A stretch of DNA of 64,000 nt from Clostridia bacterium (GCA_900770415.1 CAAGKN010000026.1:124001-188000), one strand, 5' to 3'. Positions 27,470 through 36,460 are shown, counted from the first letter of the stretch. Made by a program: numbers and translations. The notes: generated from the letters alone by a model not told the origin.

Positions 27470-28387
27470 GTGGAAAGTACTTTTAGTTTTAAGTCGAGTA
27501 CAGGTTTTGATGTATTTGCAAAAAAATGGATTAATAATGATTTTAAAGAACACAAAGGAATAATACAATTAGTTCACGGTATGCAAGAACATATTGGTAG
27601 ATATAATGATTTTGCTAATTTTTTAGCTAATAATGGTTACATTGTGGTTGGTCATGATCATTTAGGTCATGGTAATACAGCTAAATGTGAAGATGATTTT
27701 GGATATTTTGCTGATAATAATGGCTGGGATAGGTTAGTAGAAGATGTTCATATTCTTCAAAATAAAGTTCATAATGAGTATCCTAATCTACCTTATATTG
27801 TTATGGGGCACAGCATGGGCTCACTTATTGTTCGTACATATATTACAAAATATGATGATAATTTAACTGGTGTAATTATTTCTGGAACAAGTGGGCAAAA
27901 ATATGGGCTTATTTCTGGGAAACTGCTTATTAAGATAATTTCTGCTTTTAAAGGTAAAAGGTATAAAAGCAAATTGATTGAGCATCTTGTTACTGGTTCT
28001 TTTAATAAAAAGTTTGAACCAAACAGAACTCCTTCTGACTGGATTTGCAGTGATGAAAATGAAGTTAATAAATTTATAGAAGATGAGAAATGTGGAAAAA
28101 TGTTTTCTGTTCAAGCATATTATGATTTATTAAGTGGAACTCAATATTTATCTAAACAGAAAAATGTTAATAAAACTGTAAAGGTTCCTATATTAATTTT
28201 TTCTGGTGATGAAGACCCTGTTGGGCAAAATGGTAAAGGGGTTTTAAGAGTGTATAAAATGCTAAAAAAAGATGGAACTAGAAATGTGTATTTAAGATTG
28301 TTTAAAAATGCTAGACATGAATTGCTTAATGAGGTAAATAAATTAGAGGTTTATAACTTTATTTTAGATTGGTTGGATAAATTATAA
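27470..28387 (+). CDS. Alpha/beta hydrolase, monoacylglycerol lipase-like
   Basis: The 305-residue serine hydrolase starts with GTG after TTGGAGGA. Visible are QLVHGMQEHIGRY (oxyanion region), the nucleophile elbow VMGHSMGS, the acid in FSGDEDPVG and the catalytic His in NARHELLNE. The lid region between them is basic and may bind lipid. The family cleaves monoacylglycerols and lysophospholipids; the exact substrate cannot be told from sequence. It is cytoplasmic, with no signal peptide. Confidence 0.92.
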   Translation: MESTFSFKSSTGFDVFAKKWINNDFKEHKGIIQLVHGMQEHIGRYNDFANFLANNGYIVVGHDHLGHGNTAKCEDDFGYFADNNGWDRLVEDVHILQNKVHNEYPNLPYIVMGHSMGSLIVRTYITKYDDNLTGVIISGTSGQKYGLISGKLLIKIISAFKGKRYKSKLIEHLVTGSFNKKFEPNRTPSDWICSDENEVNKFIEDEKCGKMFSVQAYYDLLSGTQYLSKQKNVNKTVKVPILIFSGDEDPVGQNGKGVLRVYKMLKKDGTRNVYLRLFKNARHELLNEVNKLEVYNFILDWLDKL

Positions 28388-28396
28388 TTAAAGTAT

Positions 28397-28440
28397 TTTA
28401 GGGCTATATATTTTTGTTTAAAATATAAATAGCCCTAAAA
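28397..28440 (+). terminator. Terminator of the hydrolase gene
   Basis: TTTTAGGGCTAT and ATAGCCCTAAAA pair around an AT-rich loop a few bases after the stop. Confidence 0.75.
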
Positions 28441-28486
28441 CATATTAATTATTATAAATGCACAAGGCTTTTCTATTTTTTTGGAA

Positions 28487-28777
28487 TTAAAATCTAAGAT
28501 TTGAAATATCCCTTGAATGATGAAAAATTTGTAAGATATAAATTCTATTGAATTTAAGTTTATAAAATATTTTATACGATTTATAAATAATTTGTCTCAT
28601 TTTTTTATTTCTAATTTCTACTTGTTTTCCCATATATGGGAAAATTTCTAAATTATGTATTCTTTTTAATATTTCTTCTATTGTTTTATTTGCATAAAAT
28701 ACTGAATCTTGTATAATATATTCTTTTATTTGAATTAAGCTTTCTTTAGCTTCTAATTGTAATATTGTTACTCTCAA
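28487..28777 (-). CDS. RelE/ParE-type toxin
   Basis: The 96-residue basic protein starts with a strand-helix pattern typical of the RelE/ParE fold (LEAKESLIQIKEYIIQDS) and ends IYILQIFHHSRDIS, matching the C-terminal motif of the family. It overlaps the upstream small gene by 32 bases, the common antitoxin-first toxin-second layout. RelE members cut mRNA in the ribosome and ParE members poison gyrase; this one looks more ParE-like. Confidence 0.85.
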   Translation of the reverse strand: MRVTILQLEAKESLIQIKEYIIQDSVFYANKTIEEILKRIHNLEIFPYMGKQVEIRNKKMRQIIYKSYKIFYKLKFNRIYILQIFHHSRDISNLRF

Positions 28778-28970
28778 TAAGTTCCTTTCCTAATAGTTCT
28801 TTATATGCTTCTTCAAGAGTGCAACCATATCCTAATTCAATTTCTTTTTCTCCTCTTAACATTATTGCATATAGCAAATCATTTTCGTGTGATTCTGGGT
28901 TTCTCATAAGTTCTTTTTCTATTCTGCATAGTTCTTCGTATGAAGTATTCTTGTTTATCTTTTCTAACAT
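28746..28970 (-). CDS. Antitoxin-like partner of the ParE/RelE toxin
   Basis: The 74-residue acidic protein (MLEKINKNTSYEELCRIEKE) has no recognised family but lies directly upstream of, and overlaps, the toxin gene. Its length, charge and position fit an antitoxin that neutralises the toxin and represses the operon. GGAAGTGG precedes the ATG. Function is inferred from context. Confidence 0.7.
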   Translation of the reverse strand: MLEKINKNTSYEELCRIEKELMRNPESHENDLLYAIMLRGEKEIELGYGCTLEEAYKELLGKELIESNNITIRS

Positions 28971-29172
28971 AATACCACTTCCTTTTGTATTTTTTAGCCT
29001 TATGCATTTTGTATTTTTAATATATAATATATGTAAAAAAATGTCAATATCTTGTTTGACATTTTGACATCTTTTTTTGTTGATTTTTTTTTTACTATTT
29101 TAAACTTAATTTAAGGTTTGGTAATATATAATGTAATTATCCTCCATGATATATATTAAATATTATGAGAAG

Positions 29173-29208
29173 CATAGCGTAAGTCTATCCCCTTTGACTT
29201 GCGCTATG
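29173..29208 (+). terminator. Orphan terminator-like hairpin
   Basis: CATAGCGTAAGTC pairs with GACTTGCGCTATG (one mismatch), followed by TTTTGTTTTT on the plus strand. No plus-strand gene precedes it, so it may end a small RNA or be a remnant. Confidence 0.55.
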
Positions 29209-29238
29209 TTTTGTTTTTAATTAAAAAATGAGCCTTAA

Positions 29239-29523
29239 TTAATAAGGCCCATTTTTTACATTTTTAAGGAAATCCTGAATATCTAAATCACTATGAAATA
29301 AGATTTCAAAGTAGATAGATTCTTCATTTTCCCTTGTTTGCGGAAAACTTGTTAATGGAAGAACAACTCCTTTCTTTTTCTCTGCCAACGTTAAAAATTG
29401 CAATCCTCGCAATATAAGTAATGCTTGATTATCTTTGTCGACAGTAGTAGCTATTCCTGTAACCCGAACTAGCTTAAGCATTTGCTTGACTTCGAATCTC
29501 CATCTAAATCCTCCGTTCGCCAT
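29239..29523 (-). CDS. Small hypothetical protein of atypical composition, with an in-frame CGG not associated with a shift
   Basis: I do not recognise this 94-residue protein (MANGGFRWRFEVKQMLKLVR). Its early codons (GCG, TTC, GTC, AAG) are unlike the neighbouring AT-rich genes, which suggests recent transfer. It has AAAGGAG before the ATG, and a terminator hairpin overlaps its last codons. Codon 21 is CGG followed by G; a +1 shift there would end the protein at about 23 residues, so here CGG is either read as Arg or the gene is not expressed as drawn. It is one of two exceptions to the CGG rule in this window. Confidence 0.6.
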   Translation of the reverse strand: MANGGFRWRFEVKQMLKLVRVTGIATTVDKDNQALLILRGLQFLTLAEKKKGVVLPLTSFPQTRENEESIYFEILFHSDLDIQDFLKNVKNGPY

Positions 29524-29591
29524 AATAAAACTCCTTTCATTGGGTTATGAATGAATTATATCATATTTTACATAATATTTCAATCAAGTCT

Positions 29592-30603
29592 TTATTTAAT
29601 AGCTTTTTTTGCAAATTCGTTGTTTACTATTGTTTCATAAGGTGCTTTTGTTGTAAGTTCTCCTGCTTCTTGCATTACTGTTTGTAATTTTTCAAAAGCT
29701 TCTTGTTTTAGTACTGGTGTTTCATTCCAAGCATCTATGTCTTTATATCTTTGAATTGAACTTTCTAACATATTTAAATCTGTATCTGGGAAAAAGTTTT
29801 GTATTTTTTCTGCAATTTCTTTTGCTGTATGTTCTTTTACCCATGTTTGACCTTTATATACTGCATTTGTAAAGCCTTGAATTATATCTTTGTTATTGTT
29901 TATATAGCTCTTTTTTGCAAAGTATGCTGTATATGGTATTTCTCCTCCTGCTTCTCCAACTGATGCTACTATATATCCTTTTCCTTGTGCTTCTGTCATT
30001 GATGCTGTTGGTTCAAATAGTGTAACATAGTCTGCTTTTCCTCCCGCAAATGCTCCTGCCATTAAGTCGAATTTAATGCTATCATCTAATACTACATCTT
30101 TTTTTGTGTCTAATCCACTTTGTTTTAGTACATATTCAAATGTCATATATGGTACTCCACCTTTTCTACCAGGAATAATAGTAGAACCTTTTAAATCTGT
30201 CCATTTAAAGTCTTTGTTTTCTTTTCTGCTAACTAGAAAAGATCCATCTCTTTTAGTCATTTGTGCAAATACTTGCATGTAATCTTCTTTTCCTTCGTTA
30301 TATACATAAATTGCAGCTTCTGGTCCGTGCAAATCCTATATCACTTTGACCAGCAAGCACTGCTGTCATTACCTTATCTGCACCTTGACCTGTGGTAATT
30401 TCTATATCCAAATTTTCTTCTTTAAAATATCCATTGCTAATTGCAACATATTGTGGTGCATAAAAAACTGAACGTGTAACTTCATTTAATCTTATTTTTG
30501 TCATTTCCGTGTTTCCGTTATTTTTATCTTTAAGCATAGAATATGCTAAAATTCCACCAACGACTAATAAGATTATAAGTATGCCTATAATATATTTTTT
30601 CAA
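29592..30603 (-). CDS. ABC transporter substrate-binding protein, NMT1/SsuA type; one +1 shift at CGG
   Basis: With CGGA at codon 93 read as Gly, the gene encodes a 336-residue protein. It has an N-terminal membrane anchor (KKYIIGILIILLVVGGILAY, no lipobox Cys) and a periplasmic-binding fold: NEVTRSVFYAPQYVAISNGY, QSDIGFAGPEAAIYVYN and GRKGGVPYMTFEYV. The family binds thiamine precursors, nitrate, taurine or sulfonates; the ligand cannot be assigned. It is the third gene of an ATPase-permease-binding-protein operon in which all three genes carry CGG shifts. Without the shift, translation stops just before 30298. Confidence 0.85.
30325..30327 (-). other. CGG +1 frameshift site (substrate-binding protein, codon 93)
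   Basis: GCA-CGGA-CCA: Gly restores IGFAGPEAAIY, a conserved segment in this family. Confidence 0.84.
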
Positions 30604-30626
30604 AATTTTTCTCCTTTCAATTGATT

Positions 30627-30716
30627 GTAATTTGTTTAAAACATGTATATTGCAAAACCTGCTATGCTTTCGGGTCGCCGAGGACGGCGACCCCTACCGT
30701 GTCAAATTACAATTTA
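30627..30716. repeat. MITE-like intergenic repeat, copy 3
   Basis: Ends TTGTAATTTG and CAAATTACAA are inverted; the centre holds the GGGTCGCCG/CGGCGACCC palindrome (30672-30693). The element sits inside the transporter operon, between the permease stop and the binding-protein start. Confidence 0.65.
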
Positions 30717-31531
30717 TCCAAATTTTTTTGTTTTTAAAATTATTTTTTCTAGTAGGACTACTGCCTCATACATAATTGCTGCGACAGCTGCAAGTATTAC
30801 TACACTTGCCATTACTAAATCTAGCTGAAACACTTGACCTCCATACACTATTAAATAGCCGAAGTCCTGCTTTTGATACTAAGAATTCCCCTGATATTAC
30901 TCCGACTAATGAAAGCCCTATATTCACTTTTAACGAATTTATAAATGTAGAAATATTTGCTGGTATTACTATTTTTGTTAATATCTGCAATTTATTTGCA
31001 TTAAAGGTTTTTGCCATTCTTATTTTTTCGCTATCTGTATTTAAAAAACCATTTAATATTTCTAGAATTGTAACTATTAATGATATTGCCAATGCCATTA
31101 CTATAATTGCGCCTGTTCCTGCTCCTACCCATATTATTATTACCGGTCCGAAGTGCTATTTTAGGTAAACTATTTAATACTACTAAAAATGGTTCAGATA
31201 CCTTTGATAGGAATTTTGACCACCATAGTATTATTGCAATAATCACTCCAAGTATAGCTCCAGATAAGAATCCTACTATTGTTTCATAACATGTAACTCC
31301 TAAGTGTTCTAATAGTCCATTTTGAGATAAATTCATAAAGGTTTTTAGCATTCTAGATGGTTGGCTTGTTATAAAGCTATCTATTACTCCTTTATTGGCT
31401 AGTATCTCCCATAATGCTACAAATGCAACAGCTACTGTAATTTGTGTAAATAATGTTAATATTTTTGTTAATCTAATTTTTTTTAGATACTTCTTTCTTT
31501 CTTCTGAATTATTTTTCTTTTGCATCAACAT
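30714..31531 (-). CDS. ABC transporter permease, SsuC/ThiX type; two +1 shifts at CGG
   Basis: Reading CGGA at codon 128 and CGGC at codon 224 as Gly gives a 271-residue inner-membrane permease with about six hydrophobic segments. The cytoplasmic coupling (EAA) loop is restored: LPKIALGPVIIIW, then GAGTGAIIVMALAIS. The end becomes SKAGLGYLIVYGGQVFQLDLV and YEAVVLLEKIIL, typical of the SsuC family. Conventional reading gives two unrelated fragments. It overlaps the ATPase gene by 23 bases (the start could be the ATG at 31525), so the genes are coupled. Confidence 0.85.
30859..30861 (-). other. CGG +1 frameshift site (permease, codon 224; CGGC)
   Basis: CTT-CGGC-TAT: Gly gives AGLGYLIVYGG, a conserved C-terminal motif of SsuC permeases. 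It is one of two sites not of the form CGGA. Confidence 0.84.
31148..31150 (-). other. CGG +1 frameshift site (permease, codon 128)
   Basis: CTT-CGGA-CCG: Gly gives PKIALGPVIIIW in the coupling loop. Confidence 0.85.
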
Positions 31532-32287
31532 CTAGCTCCTTCCATAAGCTATCAAAATATTTACTGAATTTTGGACTTTTACGGCAGTTCATAGGATCTC
31601 TTCCTTCTATTTCAAAATCTATTGTATCAATTTTTTTAACAGTTGCTGGTCTTTTTGTAAGTACTACTATTCTGTCAGACATACTAATAGCCTCTGATAT
31701 ATCGTGTGTTACCATTACTGTGGTAATATTTTCGTTTTTTAGAATTTTGTATATATCCTTTGTTACCATTATTCTTGTTTGATAATCAAGAGCTGAAAAA
31801 GCTTCATCTAATAGAAGAATTTCTGGTCTTATTGCAAGTGTTCTAATTAGTGCCACTCTTTGCCTCATTCCTCCTGATAATTGAGATGGGTATTTATCTT
31901 TAAATTCATAAAGATTATATTTTTTTAATAAATCTTTTACATATTGCTCATTTTCTTTAGTTTTTCTTTTTGTTATTTCCAACCCAAAAACCACATTGTT
32001 ATATATAGTTCTCCATTCTAGTAAACTATCTTTTTGAAGCATATATCCAATTTTGTTTGATACATTTTCTGTTTCTACATTATCTATATATATCTTTCCA
32101 CTTGATTTTTCTTCTAGCCCTGCAATTATTGAAAGTAATGTTGATTTTCCGACATCCGACTTGGTCCAATTATGCTAACAAATTCGCCTTCATTTACATT
32201 AAAATTTATATTTCTTAAAGCTTCTATTTCCCCATTTTTTGCTTGATATGTCTTGTTTATATTTTCTAATCTTAAAACTTCTTTCAT
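31509..32287 (-). CDS. ABC transporter ATPase, SsuB/ThiZ type; two +1 shifts inside the Walker A loop
   Basis: The start is ATG at 32287 (MKEVLRLENINKTYQ). At codons 44 and 46 the DNA reads AGT-CGGA-TGT-CGGA-AAA; decoding both CGGA as Gly gives the canonical Walker A IIGPSGCGKSTLLSIIAG. The 258-residue protein then runs through the signature LSGGMRQRVALIRTLA, Walker B LLLDEAFSALD and the H-loop VMVTHDISEA. Both glycines are invariant in this family, which makes this the clearest evidence for the decoding rule. It is the first gene of the transporter operon. Confidence 0.9.
32149..32151 (-). other. CGG +1 frameshift site (transporter ATPase Walker A, codon 46)
   Basis: TGT-CGGA-AAA: Gly directly before the Walker A Lys. 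It is in frame only if the previous site, 7 bases upstream, has also shifted. Confidence 0.9.
32156..32158 (-). other. CGG +1 frameshift site (transporter ATPase Walker A, codon 44)
   Basis: AGT-CGGA-TGT: Gly of GPSG in Walker A. Confidence 0.9.
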
Positions 32288-32376
32288 GCTATTCCTCCTA
32301 CTATATTAATAATATATTCCTATTTATGTAAATTGGTGTTAGGTTGATTAATTTATTTTATGACATTTTATCCCAT

Positions 32377-32408
32377 AAAAAATAGACCTCTTTTGAGATC
32401 TATTTTTT
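32377..32408 (-). terminator. Terminator of the RiPP/ABC-F operon
   Basis: AAAAAATAGA and TCTATTTTTT with CTC/GAG pair around a TTTT loop, 40 bases after the ABC-F stop on the minus strand. Confidence 0.8.
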
Positions 32409-32447
32409 GCTTTCTCTTTCATTTAAATATTTTGTATTACGCGTTTT

Positions 32448-33917
32448 TTACTCTTCAGGTAATTGTATTACTTTAGTAGCAATTTTGTTTATAAACACAT
32501 TATCATGCTCAATAAAAAGCATAGTTGGTTCATATTTTAAAATCATATTCTCTATTTGTTCACGAGATTGAATGTCTAGATAGTTTAATGGCTCATCCCA
32601 AATATAAATCTCAGAATCCTCAGAAATACTCCTTGCAATCATTACTTTTTTCTTTTGTCCTTCACTTAAATCCGATAAATTCTTGTCTAGTTTTTCTTTA
32701 TCAACTCCTAGTTTTTGAAGCATTGCCCTAAAAATACCTTCATCAACGTTGTTATATCTGGCATACTCTGAAATAGTTCCTTTTACTTCATCTGTCATTT
32801 GTGATACATATGAAATTTTCAGGTTTGGCATGACTTTTAAACCTTTATTATTTGGTATATTTTCACCAACTATTAATTTTACAATGCTAGATTTACCACT
32901 TCCATTTTTTCCTTCTATTGCAACTCTTTCTCCAGAATTTATTTCAAAATTTAAGTTCTTAAATAATATTTTTTTGTCATAAAATATTGATAAATTTTGC
33001 ACTAAAATTAGATTTTTTCTAGAAGCAATTAATGGTTTCATTTGCAAGTCCGGTGATATATCTATGTCTTTTAAAAGGCCTGTTTTTTCTTCGATTTTTT
33101 TATCTCTTCTGCTTTCTAAAACCTTTGCTCTCTTCATCATCTTAGCAGCCTGATGTCCTACGTGTCCTTTGTCTACAGCACCTTTTTTACTCTTTTCCAC
33201 AGCATTAGACCAATTTTCAGTTTTTTTGGCGATTGCATCTAATTTCATAATATCATTTTTTAATCGTTTATTTTGCTCAATCTCATTATTATCTCTATTT
33301 GTTTTATTAAATTTCCATGAATTATATGTTCCTTGTTCCAATGTAATATTTTGTTTTCCTATATATAGAATATGATCAACTACTTCATTTAATATTTTTC
33401 TATCATGTGAAACCAGTATAAATCCTTTTTTTTGTTTTAAATATTCTATTAGCGAATCTTTACTTTCTTCATCAATGTGATTAGTTGGTTCATCTATAAG
33501 TAAAAACTTATTTTCTTTTAAGAATGCACAAATTAAAAGGAATTTTATCATCTCTCCACCACTTAACGTACTGAAATTTCTGTATAAAATATTAGCATCC
33601 ATTTTAATTAAATTAAGTTCCTTATATAATCTCCATTCTTCCAAATTCGGAAGAATTTTATAGGCAATATTAATAGTTAAATCGTTTTCATTTTTAATTT
33701 CATAAGGAAAATATTCAAATTCTATATTCTTGCTTATAGCATTGTTACTTTCGTATTCACCTAAAAGTAATTTTAAAAGTGTAGTTTTACCACTTCCATT
33801 TCTTCCTATAAGTCCTAGTTTCCAATCTGTATCTAATGTTAAATTTACATTTTTAAAAATATATTCGGTCTGTCCTGGGTAAATAAAATTTAAATTATTA
33901 ATTTGTATCTGAGACAT
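32448..33917 (-). CDS. ABC-F protein of the Lsa antibiotic-resistance type
   Basis: The 489-residue protein has two ABC domains and no membrane segments. The N-terminus (IQINNLNFIYPGQTEYIFKN, TDWKLGLIGRNGSGKTTLL) closely follows Lsa/Eat proteins, with GHVGHQAAKMMKRAK in the interdomain linker, and a second P-loop GKNGSGKSSIVK. ABC-F proteins bind the ribosomal E-site and displace drugs from the peptidyl-transferase centre; Lsa members protect against lincosamides, pleuromutilins and streptogramin A. It is 40 bases downstream of the RiPP enzyme, suggesting self-protection against a ribosome-targeting product. All CGG triplets are out of frame. Confidence 0.9.
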   Translation of the reverse strand: MSQIQINNLNFIYPGQTEYIFKNVNLTLDTDWKLGLIGRNGSGKTTLLKLLLGEYESNNAISKNIEFEYFPYEIKNENDLTINIAYKILPNLEEWRLYKELNLIKMDANILYRNFSTLSGGEMIKFLLICAFLKENKFLLIDEPTNHIDEESKDSLIEYLKQKKGFILVSHDRKILNEVVDHILYIGKQNITLEQGTYNSWKFNKTNRDNNEIEQNKRLKNDIMKLDAIAKKTENWSNAVEKSKKGAVDKGHVGHQAAKMMKRAKVLESRRDKKIEEKTGLLKDIDISPDLQMKPLIASRKNLILVQNLSIFYDKKILFKNLNFEINSGERVAIEGKNGSGKSSIVKLIVGENIPNNKGLKVMPNLKISYVSQMTDEVKGTISEYARYNNVDEGIFRAMLQKLGVDKEKLDKNLSDLSEGQKKKVMIARSISEDSEIYIWDEPLNYLDIQSREQIENMILKYEPTMLFIEHDNVFINKIATKVIQLPEE

Positions 33918-33957
33918 TGTCCCCTCCTTTATATGATTTTACTTATTATATAACAAC

Positions 33958-36132
33958 CTATGCAAAAAAATGCGGAAATCCATCATACATTTTAATTTTG
34001 TTTTCTAATTCTTTATGACAATAGAAATCACTTCCATATCCAAAGTTTATTGGTATCAATTTGTTTGAAAAAGCCCTAACAACATGAATTTGCTTCATAA
34101 TAGGCTTGTACTCCATAAAAACAATATCTAAATCTTCTATCTGTCCTTGTTTTTCTAATTTTATATTATTAGCTTCTACACTATTACCCGTAAATAGAAA
34201 TTTCACCTTGCTAGATTGATCAGAATAAGCATATAAATTTCCATGTTCTACAGGAGTACAAACATTCTGAGGTAATATATTTATTTTTTCAGTATTTTCA
34301 GAATAAACTATTATTGAATATTCCATTTCATTAAAAGCTTTTTGAATAGCTTCATTTATATTATCAAATGAAGTAGCTGCTCCACTTACAAAATATGGTA
34401 TGCAATCATCTCTGGTCGCACATATAAGTATAGAAAACGCATATAAGTTAGATAATGATAAAACCGATATAGAAAATCCTTTATCTTCATATTTATTTAT
34501 TCGCTTTTGAATGTTTATTGGCAATGAAGTATGACTTATTTTATTAGGAACACTTTTTAGTAACCATGTTCTCATTAGGGCATCTCTTTCTAATAATTCT
34601 GCAACTGCTGATTTTTTTGCTTCATCCAAGTTGAAATGAGCAGCGCATCCGCTTGAATTAGAATGATGTAGTAATTTTCTACCAACTGACTCTTCTACTA
34701 ATGGAAAAAAGCAAAAATCAACTGGTATAAGAACTTGATTACCTTTATAATCAACTCCTTTTATCCAAAACATCTTATCTTCTTTATTAAAATGCGAAAG
34801 ATTAAGTTTTCTTATTTGTTCATCTGAATATGGAAAATAGATATCACAATTCATTACCTTATCTTTTATTTCTTTTGCACTAGCATGAACATCATAATAA
34901 AATCTACCACATATATATCTTTCATATGATTCCATTAATGATTTTGTTGCCGCCCCAAAAAAAGTTTTATCTATTCCTGTTCCATATCTGTCATTGTCCC
35001 TTGATGCTCTAGGTTCAGCTCGATTATAATGTGATACAACAACATTAATACATGAATTTTCGAGTTCACTATTCTTAACAGCTACAACTTTATCAATTAT
35101 ATTAAGTTTATTGATAAGTTCTTCTTCGAAATTATCAAAATCAATTTTATTTTTTTCATTATTATTTTTTATACTATCTGATGAATAGCCTATTGCAATG
35201 CATGCTATTGGTAATAATTCATTTTTTAATCCTATTAAATTAGAAATTGCCACATCTTTGAATCCTCCATATTCTATTGAATTAACTTTCTGTTCTATTG
35301 CCTCAACTGTTATATTTTGCAACACATGTCCTACTTCTAATAATGTAAATCTATAGCCTCTATTTGAATATTTAGACATATGTCTATTTAAATCCGCTGC
35401 AATTACAAATATACATGGAGCTCCAAATATGATACTCTCATCATTAAATGCATAGATCAATTCTTCATCTGTAATATCTGTTCGTATTTGATTTAATTTT
35501 TCATTATCATTATCATATTGATAGATTCCTCTTGGAATCTCATTTGTTCCTTTTAATAGAATTACAAAGATTGAAAGTGGTGTGAGATTTCCTGCAGATG
35601 CTACTGGTTTGATTTCTGAACTATATGAACTTTTACAGATAGAAAATATTTTATCAGTTGGTATAGCTCTACTATCAAAATTTCGACAAGAATATCTTTT
35701 TTCTAAAAGACTTAAGAAATTTGACCTTTTAACATCCTTTAATTTAATTGATTTTTTTGATTCTAACATATAATTAGGATGGTTGTTTTGTATTTGAATA
35801 ACTTTTTCATTATTAAGGCGTTGATAATATAAGCTTGGATTAAATGTTAATGAATGTGCACATAACATTTGTTTTCTACTATCTACTAAAATTTTTAAAG
35901 AAACAAGATCCTCAATAATTGCTTCTATGTACTTAATATCATTTTTTGTATCTTCTGCTATTCTCTTTGCTATTGTATCACTTGAAAATGTACCATTACA
36001 TAGATTTATTATTTTTAATATTAAATCTTTATTAAATCTTATTGTAATTTCATTGTCTTCAATTCTAAACACCAATAAATTTGAATTAGTATTTATTAAG
36101 TGAGCTGAATAATATGGATATAAATCTTCCAT
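33958..36132 (-). CDS. Fused RRE-SagB-YcaO azole-forming RiPP synthetase
   Basis: The 724-residue protein starts MEDLYPYYSAHLIN after AAGGGAGG; a longer start at 36156 is unlikely. Three parts are visible. Residues about 18-85 form a winged-helix, PqqD-like leader-binding region. About 138-318 form a SagB-type nitroreductase dehydrogenase (LLEKRYSCRNFDSRAIP, GHVLQNITVEA). About 350-724 form a YcaO cyclodehydratase (LMESYERYICGRF, SAVAELLERDALMRTW, FVSGAATSFD). YcaO makes azolines from Cys/Ser and SagB oxidises them to azoles. Having all three in one chain is unusual; no separate E1-like partner is visible. A Gly/Cys-rich precursor gene is directly upstream. Confidence 0.87.
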   Translation of the reverse strand: MEDLYPYYSAHLINTNSNLLVFRIEDNEITIRFNKDLILKIINLCNGTFSSDTIAKRIAEDTKNDIKYIEAIIEDLVSLKILVDSRKQMLCAHSLTFNPSLYYQRLNNEKVIQIQNNHPNYMLESKKSIKLKDVKRSNFLSLLEKRYSCRNFDSRAIPTDKIFSICKSSYSSEIKPVASAGNLTPLSIFVILLKGTNEIPRGIYQYDNDNEKLNQIRTDITDEELIYAFNDESIIFGAPCIFVIAADLNRHMSKYSNRGYRFTLLEVGHVLQNITVEAIEQKVNSIEYGGFKDVAISNLIGLKNELLPIACIAIGYSSDSIKNNNEKNKIDFDNFEEELINKLNIIDKVVAVKNSELENSCINVVVSHYNRAEPRASRDNDRYGTGIDKTFFGAATKSLMESYERYICGRFYYDVHASAKEIKDKVMNCDIYFPYSDEQIRKLNLSHFNKEDKMFWIKGVDYKGNQVLIPVDFCFFPLVEESVGRKLLHHSNSSGCAAHFNLDEAKKSAVAELLERDALMRTWLLKSVPNKISHTSLPINIQKRINKYEDKGFSISVLSLSNLYAFSILICATRDDCIPYFVSGAATSFDNINEAIQKAFNEMEYSIIVYSENTEKINILPQNVCTPVEHGNLYAYSDQSSKVKFLFTGNSVEANNIKLEKQGQIEDLDIVFMEYKPIMKQIHVVRAFSNKLIPINFGYGSDFYCHKELENKIKMYDGFPHFFA

Positions 36133-36213
36133 TATTTTTAATCCTCCCTTAAACAATTTAAATTAAAATCTAGGTTGCACTATAGACAATGTAACCTAGA
36201 TTTTAATTACTCT

Positions 36214-36375
36214 TTAGCCAGCTCCGCAACCAGAGCCACCTCCTGAGCCACAATTTCCTCCACATGCAGCTCCTCCGCCACAACCACCAGAACCACATTG
36301 TTGAGCGCTATTAAATGTTGAAGCAATTGAAGTGATTGAAACATTTGTAAGAATTTTTAAATTTGAATTATTCAT
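36214..36375 (-). CDS. Gly/Cys-rich azole-RiPP precursor peptide
   Basis: The 53-residue peptide has a leader MNNSNLKILTNVSITSIAST (residues 1-20) and a core beginning around Gln25-Gln26. The core has five Cys (27, 32, 38, 42, 50) spaced by Gly, Ser and Ala runs and ends GCGAG; it resembles the Gly-rich microcin B17 style. The ATG at 36375 is 6 bases from AGGAGGA; the ATG at 36381 abuts it. It is the first gene of the operon before the RRE-SagB-YcaO enzyme, so Cys and possibly Ser are likely converted to thiazoles and oxazoles. Confidence 0.85.
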   Translation of the reverse strand: MNNSNLKILTNVSITSIASTFNSAQQCGSGGCGGGAACGGNCGSGGGSGCGAG

Positions 36376-36431
36376 ACTCATTCCTCCTATGTCATATTCT
36401 ATTTTTTAGCGTCACTTCTTAATGTGATTAG

Positions 36432-36460
36432 ATTTTATCATAAGCCGACATTTTTTTCAA
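36432..36460 (-). promoter_or_regulatory. Promoter of the RiPP operon
   Basis: TTGAAA (36455-36460) and TAAAAT (36432-36437), 17 bases apart on the minus strand, about 60 bases upstream of the precursor ATG. A near-palindrome CATACG-N8-CGTATG at 36541-36560 lies between the divergent genes and is a candidate operator for the XRE regulator. Confidence 0.7.

Noticed and set aside
29120..29215. tRNA or other conserved RNA near the orphan hairpin
   Set aside because: No cloverleaf, no CCA end and no known RNA motif could be drawn.
29592..32287. Calling the broken genes pseudogenes
   Set aside because: Apart from CGGN sites the proteins are full length with intact motifs and no stray stops, and pcrA, mreC and coaE are normally essential or important.
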